A stretch of 58,228 nt of DNA, taken from UBA4085 sp964556755. Its GTDB lineage: Bacteria; Acidobacteriota; Aminicenantia; Aminicenantales; UBA4085. The DNA lies in the NCBI GenBank assembly GCA_964556755.1, contig CAZKXI010000020.1:1-58228 (forward strand). The letters run 5' to 3'. Position numbers and translations under genes: made by a program. Shown in pieces: positions 50,424 to 58,228 of the stretch. Every line of letters begins with the position of its first letter. Positions within the stretch are counted from its first letter, which is position 1. The notes beneath the pieces are model-generated. The model saw only the letters and a list, made by a program, of their open reading frames with translations, searched no databases and was not told the DNA's origin.

Positions 50424-50460
50424 GGATATCCTCCCTTTCCCATCCGCCCGCTCCTGCGCT

Positions 50461-52047
50461 TTAGAGGGCATAGTCACGGAACTTGAGGCCCTTGGACTTG
50501 ATCGAGGTGCCCGTGACCTGCTCCAGCTTAGCCCAGGCGATGCGGTAGCCCGCCAGGGCTTGGATCTCCTGCGACTTGGCCTCGTCGAGGCTGCTCTGGT
50601 AGGTGAACAGCCACTCCCGGTCGACCAGGCCGAGCCGGTACTTCTCGGACGCCACTTCGACCTTCCTCTCCATCAGCTCCCGGTAGCGGGCGGAGGCCTC
50701 GATCTGCTTGCCGGCCGTGGCCAGGTCCTTGACCGCCGCGACCACCTCCGCCTCCAGGTCCTGCTCGGCCTTCTCTAGGGCCAGGCGGGCCTTGTCCTGG
50801 GCCAGCCGGGCATTGGCCAAGGCCGCCTTGGAGACGAATCCCGCCAGGGGCAGGCTCAGGTTCACGGTGACCTGGATGTTGCCGTAGTTGCGCTTGACCA
50901 AGTCGCGGAAGGAATCCCAGCGGCCGCCGACGACCCTGTCGACGACTACCCCCGTCAGCGGGTTGTTGTCCTGGTAGATATACCGGACGCCCGATTGTCC
51001 CGGGTTCCAGACAAAGAGGTTGAGCGACAGATCGGGCAGGAGCTGGTTGCGGTTGTAGCGGACGTCCAGGCCCGCGTCGGCCAGCCGGCACCGGGCCACG
51101 GCCACTTCGGGGCGCTCGGCTCGAGCCGTCCGCAAAGCCGCGTCCAAGTCCATGTCTTTGGCTTCAGCCGCAACCTCATCGGTCGGGATGATCGCCGTCC
51201 GCTCCACCCCGCCCGCTGATTCCGGCCCGGACGGCAGGCCGAGAAGGACCAGAAGTGAGCTCTCGGCTTTCTCCAAGCCCGCTTGCGCGGCCAGAAGCGA
51301 CGATTCCCGCTGGGCGACCTGGGTCTCGGAGTCCAGAACGTCGGCCGACGTCCGGGAGCCGATGCGGGCCGCTTCCCGGTCGCGGGCCAGAGTGGCCCGG
51401 CTCTCGGCCAAGGATCCCTCGATGACCCGCAGCCGCTCGCGGGCCCCGACCAAGCTCCAGTAAGCCGCCTCGACCTGATAGACGGTCGAGAGGACGGCGG
51501 CCTTCAAGCTGCCCAGAGATTGGGCGTAGGCGTTCTCGGCCTTGGCCACCGGATAGCGATTGACGGCCGGCCCGAATCCCTTGAGCAAGTTCTGCTTGAG
51601 ATAGAATCTGACTTCGCTGTCATAGGACGGGTTGACGGTGGTGTAGGCCCGGCTCGTGTCGGTTCGGGAGGAATAGCCGCTCAGGGACAGCTGCGTCCCC
51701 GTGATCAGGCGGCTTTCGACGCCGAACTGGGTATAGTCGGTCTTGTACTTGATGGACTCGCCTTCCAGGCCCCAAGAGGTCGGCATGGTCCGGTCCACGT
51801 ACTGGGAGTTGACCGAGAAGGTCGGCAGAAACTCCTCCAAGGCCTGCCGCCGCGATTCCTCGGCCAGGGCCGGATTGAGGGCCTCGATGGCCAGCCCCAG
51901 GTTGGCGCTCAAAGCCTTCTCGAGGCACTCGGCCAGGGTCATGGCTCGGGAAGGGCCCGGCGGGGCCTGCGCCGGCCGGCCTTGGGCCGCCGCGGCGGCC
52001 GAGGCCAACAGCATCAGGCCGATCATCGCTCTCGCTCGCGTCTTCAT
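50461..52047 (-). CDS. TolC-family outer-membrane efflux channel
   Basis: A 528-residue protein from the ATG at 52047, 7 nt after the adaptor stop. The signal peptide is IGLMLLASAAAAAQG. The two halves of the TolC fold are visible: AMTLAECLEKALSANLGLAIEA... with DTQ-type helical hairpins (VLDSETQVAQRESSLLAAQAGLEKAESSLLVLLG) and VNLSLPLAGFVSKAALANARLAQDKARLALEKAEQDLE. The end resembles other members: YRLGLVDREWLFTYQSSLDEAKSQEI. It forms the outer-membrane exit for the RND pumps of the same operon. Confidence 0.92.
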   Translation of the reverse strand: MKTRARAMIGLMLLASAAAAAQGRPAQAPPGPSRAMTLAECLEKALSANLGLAIEALNPALAEESRRQALEEFLPTFSVNSQYVDRTMPTSWGLEGESIKYKTDYTQFGVESRLITGTQLSLSGYSSRTDTSRAYTTVNPSYDSEVRFYLKQNLLKGFGPAVNRYPVAKAENAYAQSLGSLKAAVLSTVYQVEAAYWSLVGARERLRVIEGSLAESRATLARDREAARIGSRTSADVLDSETQVAQRESSLLAAQAGLEKAESSLLVLLGLPSGPESAGGVERTAIIPTDEVAAEAKDMDLDAALRTARAERPEVAVARCRLADAGLDVRYNRNQLLPDLSLNLFVWNPGQSGVRYIYQDNNPLTGVVVDRVVGGRWDSFRDLVKRNYGNIQVTVNLSLPLAGFVSKAALANARLAQDKARLALEKAEQDLEAEVVAAVKDLATAGKQIEASARYRELMERKVEVASEKYRLGLVDREWLFTYQSSLDEAKSQEIQALAGYRIAWAKLEQVTGTSIKSKGLKFRDYAL

Positions 52048-52054
52048 GGCCGCC

Positions 52055-53371
52055 TCAATTCTTGACCACGACCTTGGCGTCGTGGGCCAGGCTGAAATGC
52101 CCCTCCACGATGACCTGCTCGCCCGGCTGGATGCCCCAGCCCGGCTCGGTGCTGGGCAGGATCTCGGCCGCCTTCTCGTTCTCCAAGCCGATCTCGACGT
52201 AGCGCCACTTGGCCAGTCCGCCCTCGACCACAAAGACCAGCTTGCGTCCGTTGCGGACCAGGACCGCGTTCTGAGGGACCGTCAAGCGGTCCTTGTAGAT
52301 GTCCGAGGCGATCTCCACCTCGGCATGCATGCCGGGCTTGACGTCCTCGGAGGCGTTGGCCACGGCGATATGGACGGAGCACGTCCGGTCTTCGGCGTTG
52401 ACGACGGGGCTGACCGCCTCGACCCAGCCCTTGAACGACCGGCCCGGGTAGGCGGCGAACTGGAGGAAGACCTCCCGGCCGGCCCGCATCTTGCCGATCT
52501 CGCTCTCCAGGACCTTGGCCTTGACCTTGATCTGCGACAGGTCGACCAGGGTGAAGAGCTCCCGGCCGGGCTCGATCCGCTCCTGGGGCGAGACCTTGAT
52601 GTCGGTGACCACGCCGGCGAAGGGGGCCCGGATGCGGGTCTTCTCCAGGCTCAGCCGGGCCAGCTTGACGTCGATCTCCGATTGGGTCAGGTTCTTGGAG
52701 GAGGCCAGGATCTCCTCCTTCTTGCGGCCGGCCTCGATGAGCGCCAGCTCGAGGTCCTTCTGGGCCTTCTCCAGATCCGATGGGGAGGAAGCGCTGCGGC
52801 CGAAGGCCTCGGAGGCTTTCTCGAAGGCCGCCTGGGCCCGGGCCAGCTTCTCGAGGACGTCCGGGGAGATCTCCTTGTCCGCCTCGGCGAACCGCTTCTC
52901 GAGGAAGAGGTCGGAGAGGTTCTTCAGGCGCACCGCCTCCAGGCGCTCCAGTGACAGCCGGGCCTCCCGGTCGTCGAGCTCGACCAGGACCTGTCCGGCC
53001 GCGACATGCCCGCCCTCGGCCACGGCCAGCTTGAGGATGGTGCCCGAGGCCTCGGACTTCAGGGCGATCCTCTTCTCGGTGTAGGCTTCGCCGGGCGACT
53101 TGAGGGTCATGACCAGGTCGCCGACGGCGGCGGTGATGGCCTTGACCTGGATCGGCGCCGCCTCGGCCTTCTGACCGGACGGGTCGGAAGCGCCTGGGGA
53201 GCCCGAAGCACCGGACGGCGTTGAGGATGTCCCGGCCGCGGCAGCGGCCTCGCCCCCCGTCTTTCCCCCTCCGGGCCTGTGGAGCCCTCCCTTGACGATG
53301 AGGAGATATCCCGCTGCCGCCAGAGCCAGAACCAGCAGCGAGACGCCTACGGCTTTCTTGGACATGACCAT
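52055..53371 (-). CDS. RND periplasmic adaptor (membrane-fusion protein)
   Basis: A 438-residue HlyD-type adaptor. Residues 4-26 are a membrane anchor (AVGVSLLVLALAAAGYLLIV). A low-complexity linker of about 45 residues rich in Ala/Gly/Ser/Pro follows. The lipoyl domain has GTILKLAVAEGGHVAAGQVLVELDD, then a long alpha-hairpin (about 115-215), and the second lipoyl half TRIRAPFAGVVTDIKVSPQERIEPG. The beta-barrel and membrane-proximal domains come last (EVFLQFAAYPG, RLTVPQNAVLVRNGRKLVFVV). It is first in the operon and links the permeases to TolC. Confidence 0.93.
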   Translation of the reverse strand: MVMSKKAVGVSLLVLALAAAGYLLIVKGGLHRPGGGKTGGEAAAAAGTSSTPSGASGSPGASDPSGQKAEAAPIQVKAITAAVGDLVMTLKSPGEAYTEKRIALKSEASGTILKLAVAEGGHVAAGQVLVELDDREARLSLERLEAVRLKNLSDLFLEKRFAEADKEISPDVLEKLARAQAAFEKASEAFGRSASSPSDLEKAQKDLELALIEAGRKKEEILASSKNLTQSEIDVKLARLSLEKTRIRAPFAGVVTDIKVSPQERIEPGRELFTLVDLSQIKVKAKVLESEIGKMRAGREVFLQFAAYPGRSFKGWVEAVSPVVNAEDRTCSVHIAVANASEDVKPGMHAEVEIASDIYKDRLTVPQNAVLVRNGRKLVFVVEGGLAKWRYVEIGLENEKAAEILPSTEPGWGIQPGEQVIVEGHFSLAHDAKVVVKN

Positions 53372-53464
53372 CGATCACCCCGATCCGAGAGGGTCGCCGG
53401 CATCGGCCGGACGGCCTGGCTCCCGAAGGATTCCGAGATTCCCTGAACACATTCGAATGGGCCC

Positions 53465-53494
53465 ATACTACCCGCATTCCCGCCATCGGCGCAA
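53465..53494 (-). promoter_or_regulatory. Possible promoter of the efflux operon
   Basis: Minus strand: TTGCGC (53494-53489), 18-nt spacer, TAGTAT (53470-53465), 93 nt before the adaptor ATG. Both boxes are imperfect. Confidence 0.35.
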
Positions 53495-53523
53495 GCCGCG
53501 GCGGGGACTCGATCTTAGGTCTC

Positions 53524-53555
53524 GGCGTCTTTGGCTTCTCCATTTAGAAGACGCC
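53524..53555. repeat. Hairpin between the propeller gene and the efflux operon
   Basis: GGCGTCTT (53524-53531) pairs with AAGACGCC (53548-53555). It lies 46 nt after the end of the propeller gene (53601). It lacks a T-tract, so a terminator role is uncertain. Confidence 0.4.
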
Positions 53556-53600
53556 CCGGAGGCCTCGAATTGTCACGGCCGCCGGTGTGGACGGAACGCT

Positions 53601-54755
53601 TCAATACCTATAGCACCTCAACACCCGGAAGCCCTCCTCCGTTTCAAGAAGGCCGATCATTCTTCCATTCCGGGCCTGATAGATCCGGCAGGGCAGAAGG
53701 AGCTGCTTGAGGTAGACGCCCTGAGGCGAGAAGACGTCATAGCGGTGCGGCTCGTTCGTGTCGTCGTTGCGGAACAAGCGGAGCCAGATGTTGCCCGCCT
53801 CGTCGAAGAAGAGATCGGGGGCGAAGGCCGGGAACACCTCGGGAACGACGGTGCTCTTGCGGTTCGCGGGGGCAATCTCGTAGTAGCTGTTGTTGCGGAC
53901 GGGCTTGAAGGGCCGGCCGAAGCGGAAGAGCGCCTTGCCGTCGGCATCGAAGACGCCGATATCGTAGGTCTGGTTATGGCCGAGCCAAAGCCGCCCGTCC
54001 GGGGCGATCGCCCAACCCGCTTGCGGAGCGGCCGGGGAGGATCCCGAGACCACGCCTCCGCCGCTCACGGCCTTCATCATCATCTTCTCGGAGGGGAACG
54101 GCCCGACGCGGCGGGGATTCCTGCCGTCGGCCTCGTACCGGACCAGGGTCAGCATGCGCTGGACGATCTTGTACTCCGAGGTCAGCTCCGGCTCGCCCGT
54201 CGACATCTCCCCGCACCAGATGCGGCCTTGGCCGTCGACCCGGATTCCGGAGGCGATCTTCTCCAGCCGGAAGCTCGTCTCGTATTTTCCCGAGGGATCG
54301 AAACGGGTGACCCGCATGTTGCGCATGTCGACGACATGGATGCGGCCGCGTTCATCGACGTCGAACCAGCAGGGCGTGTCGAAATCGCCCGGGCCCTGGC
54401 CCTTGCGGCCGATTTGGCGGAGGAGCTTGCCCCGGGCGTCAAAGACGCGGATGCAGGTGTCGCCCCAGTCCAGGACATAGACCGTGCCGTCGGCGGCCAG
54501 CCGGATCTCGAAGGGGCGGTTGACAAGCTCGCCTTGCGGATCGGCCTCGCCGCCCACCGACCACAGCTCGGTCAGCCGGGGCGTGATGACGCCGTCGCGG
54601 GGCTGGAGGGGGTTGGAGACCACCGGGACGGCCGGAGCGGTCTTATCCTGCGGAATCGAAGACCCGGCCGCGTCAAAGGTCCCCAACGCGACCGCCGAGA
54701 GGGCGGCGACAAAGACGACCGGCGCGGCTTTGGGGAATCTCGAGAAAGCCTTCAT
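53601..54755 (-). CDS. Secreted 6-bladed beta-propeller protein
   Basis: A 384-residue exported protein with a signal peptide (AAPVVFVAALSAVALGTFDAAG). Blade motifs are DGTVYVLDWGDTCIRVFDARG and RIHVVDMRNMRVTRFDPSG; the shared signature is IGRKGQGPGDFDTP. The last blade, DVFSPQGVYLKQLLLP, closes the ring. It precedes the efflux operon on the same strand with a 229-nt gap, so it is probably a separate unit. The function is unknown. It is the third member of this family in the window. Confidence 0.83.
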   Translation of the reverse strand: MKAFSRFPKAAPVVFVAALSAVALGTFDAAGSSIPQDKTAPAVPVVSNPLQPRDGVITPRLTELWSVGGEADPQGELVNRPFEIRLAADGTVYVLDWGDTCIRVFDARGKLLRQIGRKGQGPGDFDTPCWFDVDERGRIHVVDMRNMRVTRFDPSGKYETSFRLEKIASGIRVDGQGRIWCGEMSTGEPELTSEYKIVQRMLTLVRYEADGRNPRRVGPFPSEKMMMKAVSGGGVVSGSSPAAPQAGWAIAPDGRLWLGHNQTYDIGVFDADGKALFRFGRPFKPVRNNSYYEIAPANRKSTVVPEVFPAFAPDLFFDEAGNIWLRLFRNDDTNEPHRYDVFSPQGVYLKQLLLPCRIYQARNGRMIGLLETEEGFRVLRCYRY

Positions 54756-54932
54756 GGATGGCGCCTCCCGTTAGGCTGATTGTCTTTCTTATTACGACTT
54801 TAAGTCAATTTTCGTTTAAGTCCCGAGGATCCCGCGATCGATCTCAGAGCCCGATCGCCTCAGGCGTGCGTTTCCGTCGTCTCCCCCCAGACGATCCATT
54901 GATAGCTTCATCCCGGCGGCGCGCCGAACCGA

Positions 54933-54962
54933 TTGACAGGCTCCGGGGCCGGCCGCTATAGT
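54933..54962 (+). promoter_or_regulatory. Predicted sigma-70 promoter of hutH
   Basis: TTGACA at 54933-54938, 18-nt spacer, TATAGT at 54957-54962, 19 nt before the hutH ATG; GGAGG lies between. Confidence 0.65.
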
Positions 54963-54981
54963 CAGCGCTCGGAGGCCCGCC

Positions 54982-56502
54982 ATGATCGTTCTGGATGACC
55001 GACTGGATCTCGAAGACTTTATCGCCGTGGCCCGCGAGGGCCGGAAGGTGGAGATCGGACCGGCGGCCCGGGAGCGGATCCGCAGGAGCCGGGACCGCAT
55101 CGAGGCCATCCTGGCGGTCGGCATCCCGGTCTACGGCGTCAACACCGGCTTCGGCAAGTTCCAGAACACGCGGATCGAGGCGGACAAGCTCAAGGAGCTG
55201 CAGCGCAACCTCATCCTCTCGCACGCCATCGGGGTCGGCGAGCCGTTTCCGGCGGAGGTCGTGCGCGGCATGCTGCTCCTGCGGGCCCAGAGCCTGGCTC
55301 TCGGCCACAGCGGCGCGCGGGAAGCGGTTGTCGAGGCTCTGCTGGCCTTCCTCAACCGCGGCATCCATCCCGTCATCCCGTCCCAGGGCTCGGTCGGATC
55401 GAGCGGCGACCTGGCGCCGCTGGCCCACATGGCTCTGGCCCTTATCGGGGAGGGCGAGGTCGAGTACGGGGGCGCCGTGCGGCCGACCGCCGACGTCTTG
55501 GGCGAGACCGGGCTCCGCCCTCTCGTGCTGGAGGCCAAGGAGGGCCTAGCGCTCATCAACGGCACCCAGGCCATGACCTCCCTTCTGGCGCTGTTCACGG
55601 CCGACGCCGAGACGCTCCTGACCTCGGCCGATATCGCCGCCGCCATGAGCCTTGAGGCGCTCAAGGGGAGCCATGCCCCGTTCGAGGAAGCTGTCGTGGG
55701 GCTGAGGCCGCACCCGGGGGCGGTGGAGACGGCCGCCAATCTGAGGGCCTTGCTGCGGGATTCCGAGATCCGCCTCTCCCACGAGAGCTGTCCCAAGGTG
55801 CAGGATGCCTACTCTCTGCGGGCCGTGCCGCAAGTCCATGGCGCCAGCCGGGATGCCGTCCGGCACGTCCGGGACGTGCTGAGGGTCGAGCTGGGCTCGG
55901 TGACCGACAATCCATTGGTCTTCCCGGAGGAAGGGCGGGTCATCTCGGGCGGCAACTTTCACGGCCAGCCGCTGGCCTTGGCCGCCGACTATGCCGGCAT
56001 CGCGGCGGCGGAGCTGGCGAATATCAGCGAGCGTCGGGTGGAGCAGATGCTCAACCCGGCCCTCAGCGGCCTGCCCGCCTTTCTGGCGGAGCAGGGCGGG
56101 CTCCACAGCGGTCTGATGATCTCCCAGTACACGGCCGCCAGCCTGGTCTCCGAGAACAAGGTCCTGGCCCACCCGGCCAGCGTCGACAGCATTCCGACCA
56201 GCGCTAACCAGGAGGACCACGTCTCCATGGGCACCATCGCCTGCCGCAAGGCCAGGCAGATTTTCGAGAATACCCTGTGGGTGCTGGCTATCGAGGTCGT
56301 CTCGGCCGCCCAGGCCCTGGACTTCCACAAGCCGCTGCGGCCGGGGGCGGGCGTGGAAGCCGTCTACAAGCTGGTGCGGGAAGCCGTGCCCCACCTCTCG
56401 ACCGACCGCTATCTGAGGCCGGAGGTGGCCAAGGTGCGGGAGATGATCCGACGCGGCGATTTGATCCGCGCCGCCGAGGCCGTCAGCGGGCCTCTCAGCT
56501 GA
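54982..56502 (+). CDS. hutH: Histidine ammonia-lyase
   Basis: A 506-residue MIO-dependent ammonia-lyase, normal length. YGVNTGFGKF contains the catalytic Tyr51 loop, QRNLILSHAIGVGEPF follows, and the MIO-forming triad lies in GSVGSSGDLAPLAH at 140-142. The triad is Ser-Ser-Gly instead of the usual Ala-Ser-Gly. QDAYSLRAVPQVHGA and SVDSIPTSANQEDHVSMG are the typical HutH active-site segments and argue for histidine over phenylalanine or tyrosine. It deaminates histidine to urocanate. No hutU/I/F genes are adjacent, so the rest of the pathway lies elsewhere. Its 3' end overlaps the convergent symporter by 8 nt. Confidence 0.93.
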   Translation: MIVLDDRLDLEDFIAVAREGRKVEIGPAARERIRRSRDRIEAILAVGIPVYGVNTGFGKFQNTRIEADKLKELQRNLILSHAIGVGEPFPAEVVRGMLLLRAQSLALGHSGAREAVVEALLAFLNRGIHPVIPSQGSVGSSGDLAPLAHMALALIGEGEVEYGGAVRPTADVLGETGLRPLVLEAKEGLALINGTQAMTSLLALFTADAETLLTSADIAAAMSLEALKGSHAPFEEAVVGLRPHPGAVETAANLRALLRDSEIRLSHESCPKVQDAYSLRAVPQVHGASRDAVRHVRDVLRVELGSVTDNPLVFPEEGRVISGGNFHGQPLALAADYAGIAAAELANISERRVEQMLNPALSGLPAFLAEQGGLHSGLMISQYTAASLVSENKVLAHPASVDSIPTSANQEDHVSMGTIACRKARQIFENTLWVLAIEVVSAAQALDFHKPLRPGAGVEAVYKLVREAVPHLSTDRYLRPEVAKVREMIRRGDLIRAAEAVSGPLS

Positions 56503-58102
56503 AATAGATCAGCGAGAAGGCCACGATGCCTACCACAACCAGCGACAGGACGACTTCCTTCCAGCCCCAGGTCGCGCGGGAAGCGGACTTGTCCGCGGCC
56601 ACGGTGGTGGCGTAGGTCAGGCCGTTGAGCTTGGCGTAGTCGGGCCGCGCGGTCAGGAGGCTGATGACGATCAGCGCGGCGATGCAGACGGCGAACATGA
56701 TGATGCAGAAGTAGAGGAAGTTGATCGAGGCGAAGGCCTTCAGGACGCCCGTGAGGTGCTCCTTGTTGAGCTCCAGGGCGATGCGGGCCATGCCGACGAC
56801 GAATCCCCCGACCAGCGTCGTGACGGCCGCCTTGCCGTTGATCCGCTTCCAGAAGACGCCCAGCAGGAAGACGGCCGCGATCGGCGGCGCGATGTAGGAC
56901 TGGACGCTCTGCAGGTAGTGATAGAGCTCGGAGGAGATGTACTTCATCAGCGGGATCCAGGCCAGGCCGGAGGCGCACAGGACGGCCGTGGCGATCCGCC
57001 CCACCCGGACCAGCTGCCTCTCGCTCGCCTCGGGGCGCCGCTTCTTGTAGATGTCCATGGTGAAGAGCGTGGCGCTGGAGTTGAAGGTCGAGGCCAGCGA
57101 GCTCATCAGGGCCGCCAGCAGGCCGCCCGCGACGAGGCCGCGGATGCCGATCGGGATGAGGGTCATGACCATGGTCGGGAAGGCCTGGTCGGCCGAGGCC
57201 AGCGGCAGCTTGCCGGAGTTGGACAGGACATAGGCCATGACGCCCGGCAGGATGAAGATGTAGAACGGCAGGAGCTTGAGGAAGGATGCGAAGATCGAGC
57301 CTCTCCGGGCCTGCTGCTCGTTCTTGGCGGCCAAAACCCGCTGGACGATGTACTGGTCGGTGCACCAGTACCAGAATCCGACGATGGGCGGGGCGAAGAC
57401 CATGCCGGGCCAGGGGAATTCCGGGTGGCTGGCCGGCAGGAAGAGGCTGAGGTGATCGGCCCCCGCGGCCTGGACGAAGGCCGACCAGCCGCCGATCTTG
57501 ATCAATCCGGCGATGGTCACGATGATCGAGCCGGCCACGAGGATGATCGTCTGCAGGGCTTCGGTGTAGACGACCGCCCTCATACCGCCCAGGACCGTGT
57601 AGATCCCGGTCAGGACGACGATGATCAGGGCCCCGGTCCAGAAGTCGATGCCCATCAGGGTCTGGAAGACTACCGCGCCCGCATAGACGTTGACGCAGAT
57701 CTTGGTGAAGACGTAGGCGACCAGGGTGATGACCGAGAGAAACCAGCGGGCTGTGGGCGAATACCGGAGCTCGAGAAACTCCGGCATGGTGAAGACCTTG
57801 CTGCGCATGTAGAACGGGATGAAGAACCAGCCCAGGATCAGGACCAGCCAGGCATGGAGCTCGTAGTGGCCCATGACGACGCCGCTCTTGGCCGCCGTCC
57901 CGGCCAGACCGACGATGTGCTCGGCCCCGATGTTGGAGGCGAAGATCGAGGCCCCGACGACGAACCAGCCGACATGGCGGCTGGCTAGGAAGTAGTCCTC
58001 GGTGTTCTTCTGCTTCTGCTTGAAGCTCCAGAAGGAGATGCCCAGCACGACGGCGAAATAGGCGGCGACGACGACCCAATCGATGGGCTGGAAAGCGGCC
58101 AT
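56495..58102 (-). CDS. Sodium:solute symporter (SSS family, SglT-like)
   Basis: A 535-residue protein with about 13-14 transmembrane helices. Family signatures: DWVVVAAYFAVVLGISFWSFKQKQK, VGWFVVGASIFASNIGAEHIVGLAGTAAKSG, LTGIYTVLGGMRAVVYTEALQTIILV and FWYWCTDQYIVQRVLAAKNEQQARRGSIFA. These are closest to the sodium/sugar SglT branch, although amino-acid or solute specificity cannot be read from motifs. The Na+ motif around the fifth helix fits. It is convergent with hutH (8-nt overlap of the 3' ends), so it is not in a hut operon. Confidence 0.9.
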   Translation of the reverse strand: MAAFQPIDWVVVAAYFAVVLGISFWSFKQKQKNTEDYFLASRHVGWFVVGASIFASNIGAEHIVGLAGTAAKSGVVMGHYELHAWLVLILGWFFIPFYMRSKVFTMPEFLELRYSPTARWFLSVITLVAYVFTKICVNVYAGAVVFQTLMGIDFWTGALIIVVLTGIYTVLGGMRAVVYTEALQTIILVAGSIIVTIAGLIKIGGWSAFVQAAGADHLSLFLPASHPEFPWPGMVFAPPIVGFWYWCTDQYIVQRVLAAKNEQQARRGSIFASFLKLLPFYIFILPGVMAYVLSNSGKLPLASADQAFPTMVMTLIPIGIRGLVAGGLLAALMSSLASTFNSSATLFTMDIYKKRRPEASERQLVRVGRIATAVLCASGLAWIPLMKYISSELYHYLQSVQSYIAPPIAAVFLLGVFWKRINGKAAVTTLVGGFVVGMARIALELNKEHLTGVLKAFASINFLYFCIIMFAVCIAALIVISLLTARPDYAKLNGLTYATTVAADKSASRATWGWKEVVLSLVVVGIVAFSLIYFS

Positions 58103-58141
58103 GACTGCCTCCCGATCCGGGGGAATCCGTAATCGGGGGGA

Positions 58142-58170
58142 TGTATATCACAACGGCCCAGGGGCCTCAA
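58142..58170 (-). promoter_or_regulatory. Predicted promoter of the symporter gene
   Basis: Minus strand: TTGAGG (58170-58165), 17-nt spacer, TATACA (58147-58142), 39 nt before the ATG at 58102. Confidence 0.45.
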
Positions 58171-58228
58171 GCAGGTGAACTCGTCCAGTAGATTAGTGAC
58201 GCTTGGGCTTATGCTCCTTTAGCCACCG

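Noticed and set aside
54982..58102. hutH and symporter as a histidine-uptake operon
   Set aside because: The genes converge and overlap at their 3' ends, so they cannot be co-transcribed. The symporter looks closest to the sugar branch.

Overview
The window is a GC-rich (roughly two-thirds G+C), gene-dense bacterial chromosome segment from a didermic organism. Outer-membrane barrels, a TolC-type channel, periplasmic adaptors and Tat substrates are all present. The best lineage guess is Candidatus Aminicenantota (OP8) or a close relative of Acidobacteriota. This rests on the recurring secreted 6-bladed beta-propeller lipoprotein-like genes with a G-x-GPG-[ED]-F motif, the DUF362, DUF6599 and DUF6807 families, and an anaerobic pyruvate:ferredoxin oxidoreductase. 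It is an inference from gene content, not from a marker tree. No rRNA, CRISPR array or autonomous transposase is visible.

Layout. 1-5 kb: the end of a PLP aminotransferase, a Gfo/Idh/MocA oxidoreductase, a folate one-carbon pair (MetF-like reductase plus methyltetrahydrofolate methyltransferase) and a divergent DUF6807 gene. 5-8 kb: a giant peptidase/propeller/barrel fusion. 8.4-14.9 kb is a signalling island. It holds an ECF sigma factor, translationally coupled to a membrane anti-sigma-like protein whose extracytoplasmic part is 86 regular nonapeptide repeats. A PrsW-type intramembrane protease diverges from it, and a partner-switch pair follows: a STAS antagonist and an RsbW-like kinase / cNMP-sensor / SpoIIE phosphatase fusion. 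14.9-23.5 kb: a Tat DUF362 protein, a serine hydrolase, nifJ with a clear terminator, and the recR-ybaB-dnaX cluster. 23.6-31 kb: two membrane proteins, a large secreted propeller/InlB-like protein, the rocD-DUF362-DUF6599 operon, and a secreted M24 peptidase. 32-36 kb: two tRNA-Ser genes whose 3' flanks are a near-identical 136-bp duplication, with hom, a serine hydrolase and an Imm-5-like gene between them. 36-42.7 kb: a propeller, tadA and a threonine-synthase-like gene separated by four copies of a 33-nt palindrome, then hflKC and a D-cysteine desulfhydrase-like enzyme. 42.7-53.4 kb: a five-gene efflux operon (adaptor, TolC, propeller, two RND permeases) ending at a MITE-like element. 53.6-58.1 kb: another propeller, hutH and a sodium:solute symporter.

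How the genes fit together. Amino-acid conversion (rocD, hutH, D-cysteine desulfhydrase, the aminotransferase), secreted peptidases and PFOR suggest a peptide/amino-acid-fermenting anaerobe that also makes threonine (hom, threonine synthase). The most novel part is the sigma / repeat anti-sigma / PrsW module. By analogy with SigW-RsiW-PrsW of Bacillus it could be a regulated-intramembrane-proteolysis circuit, but with an unprecedented-looking repeat sensor domain.

Small intergenic palindromic repeats of three families (about 38.0-38.3, 41.6 and 42.8-42.9 kb), plus the tRNA-flank duplication, cluster between 32 and 43 kb. That stretch looks like the plastic part of the window. Several genes with no Shine-Dalgarno have a -10 box 6-7 nt before the ATG, which suggests leaderless mRNAs.
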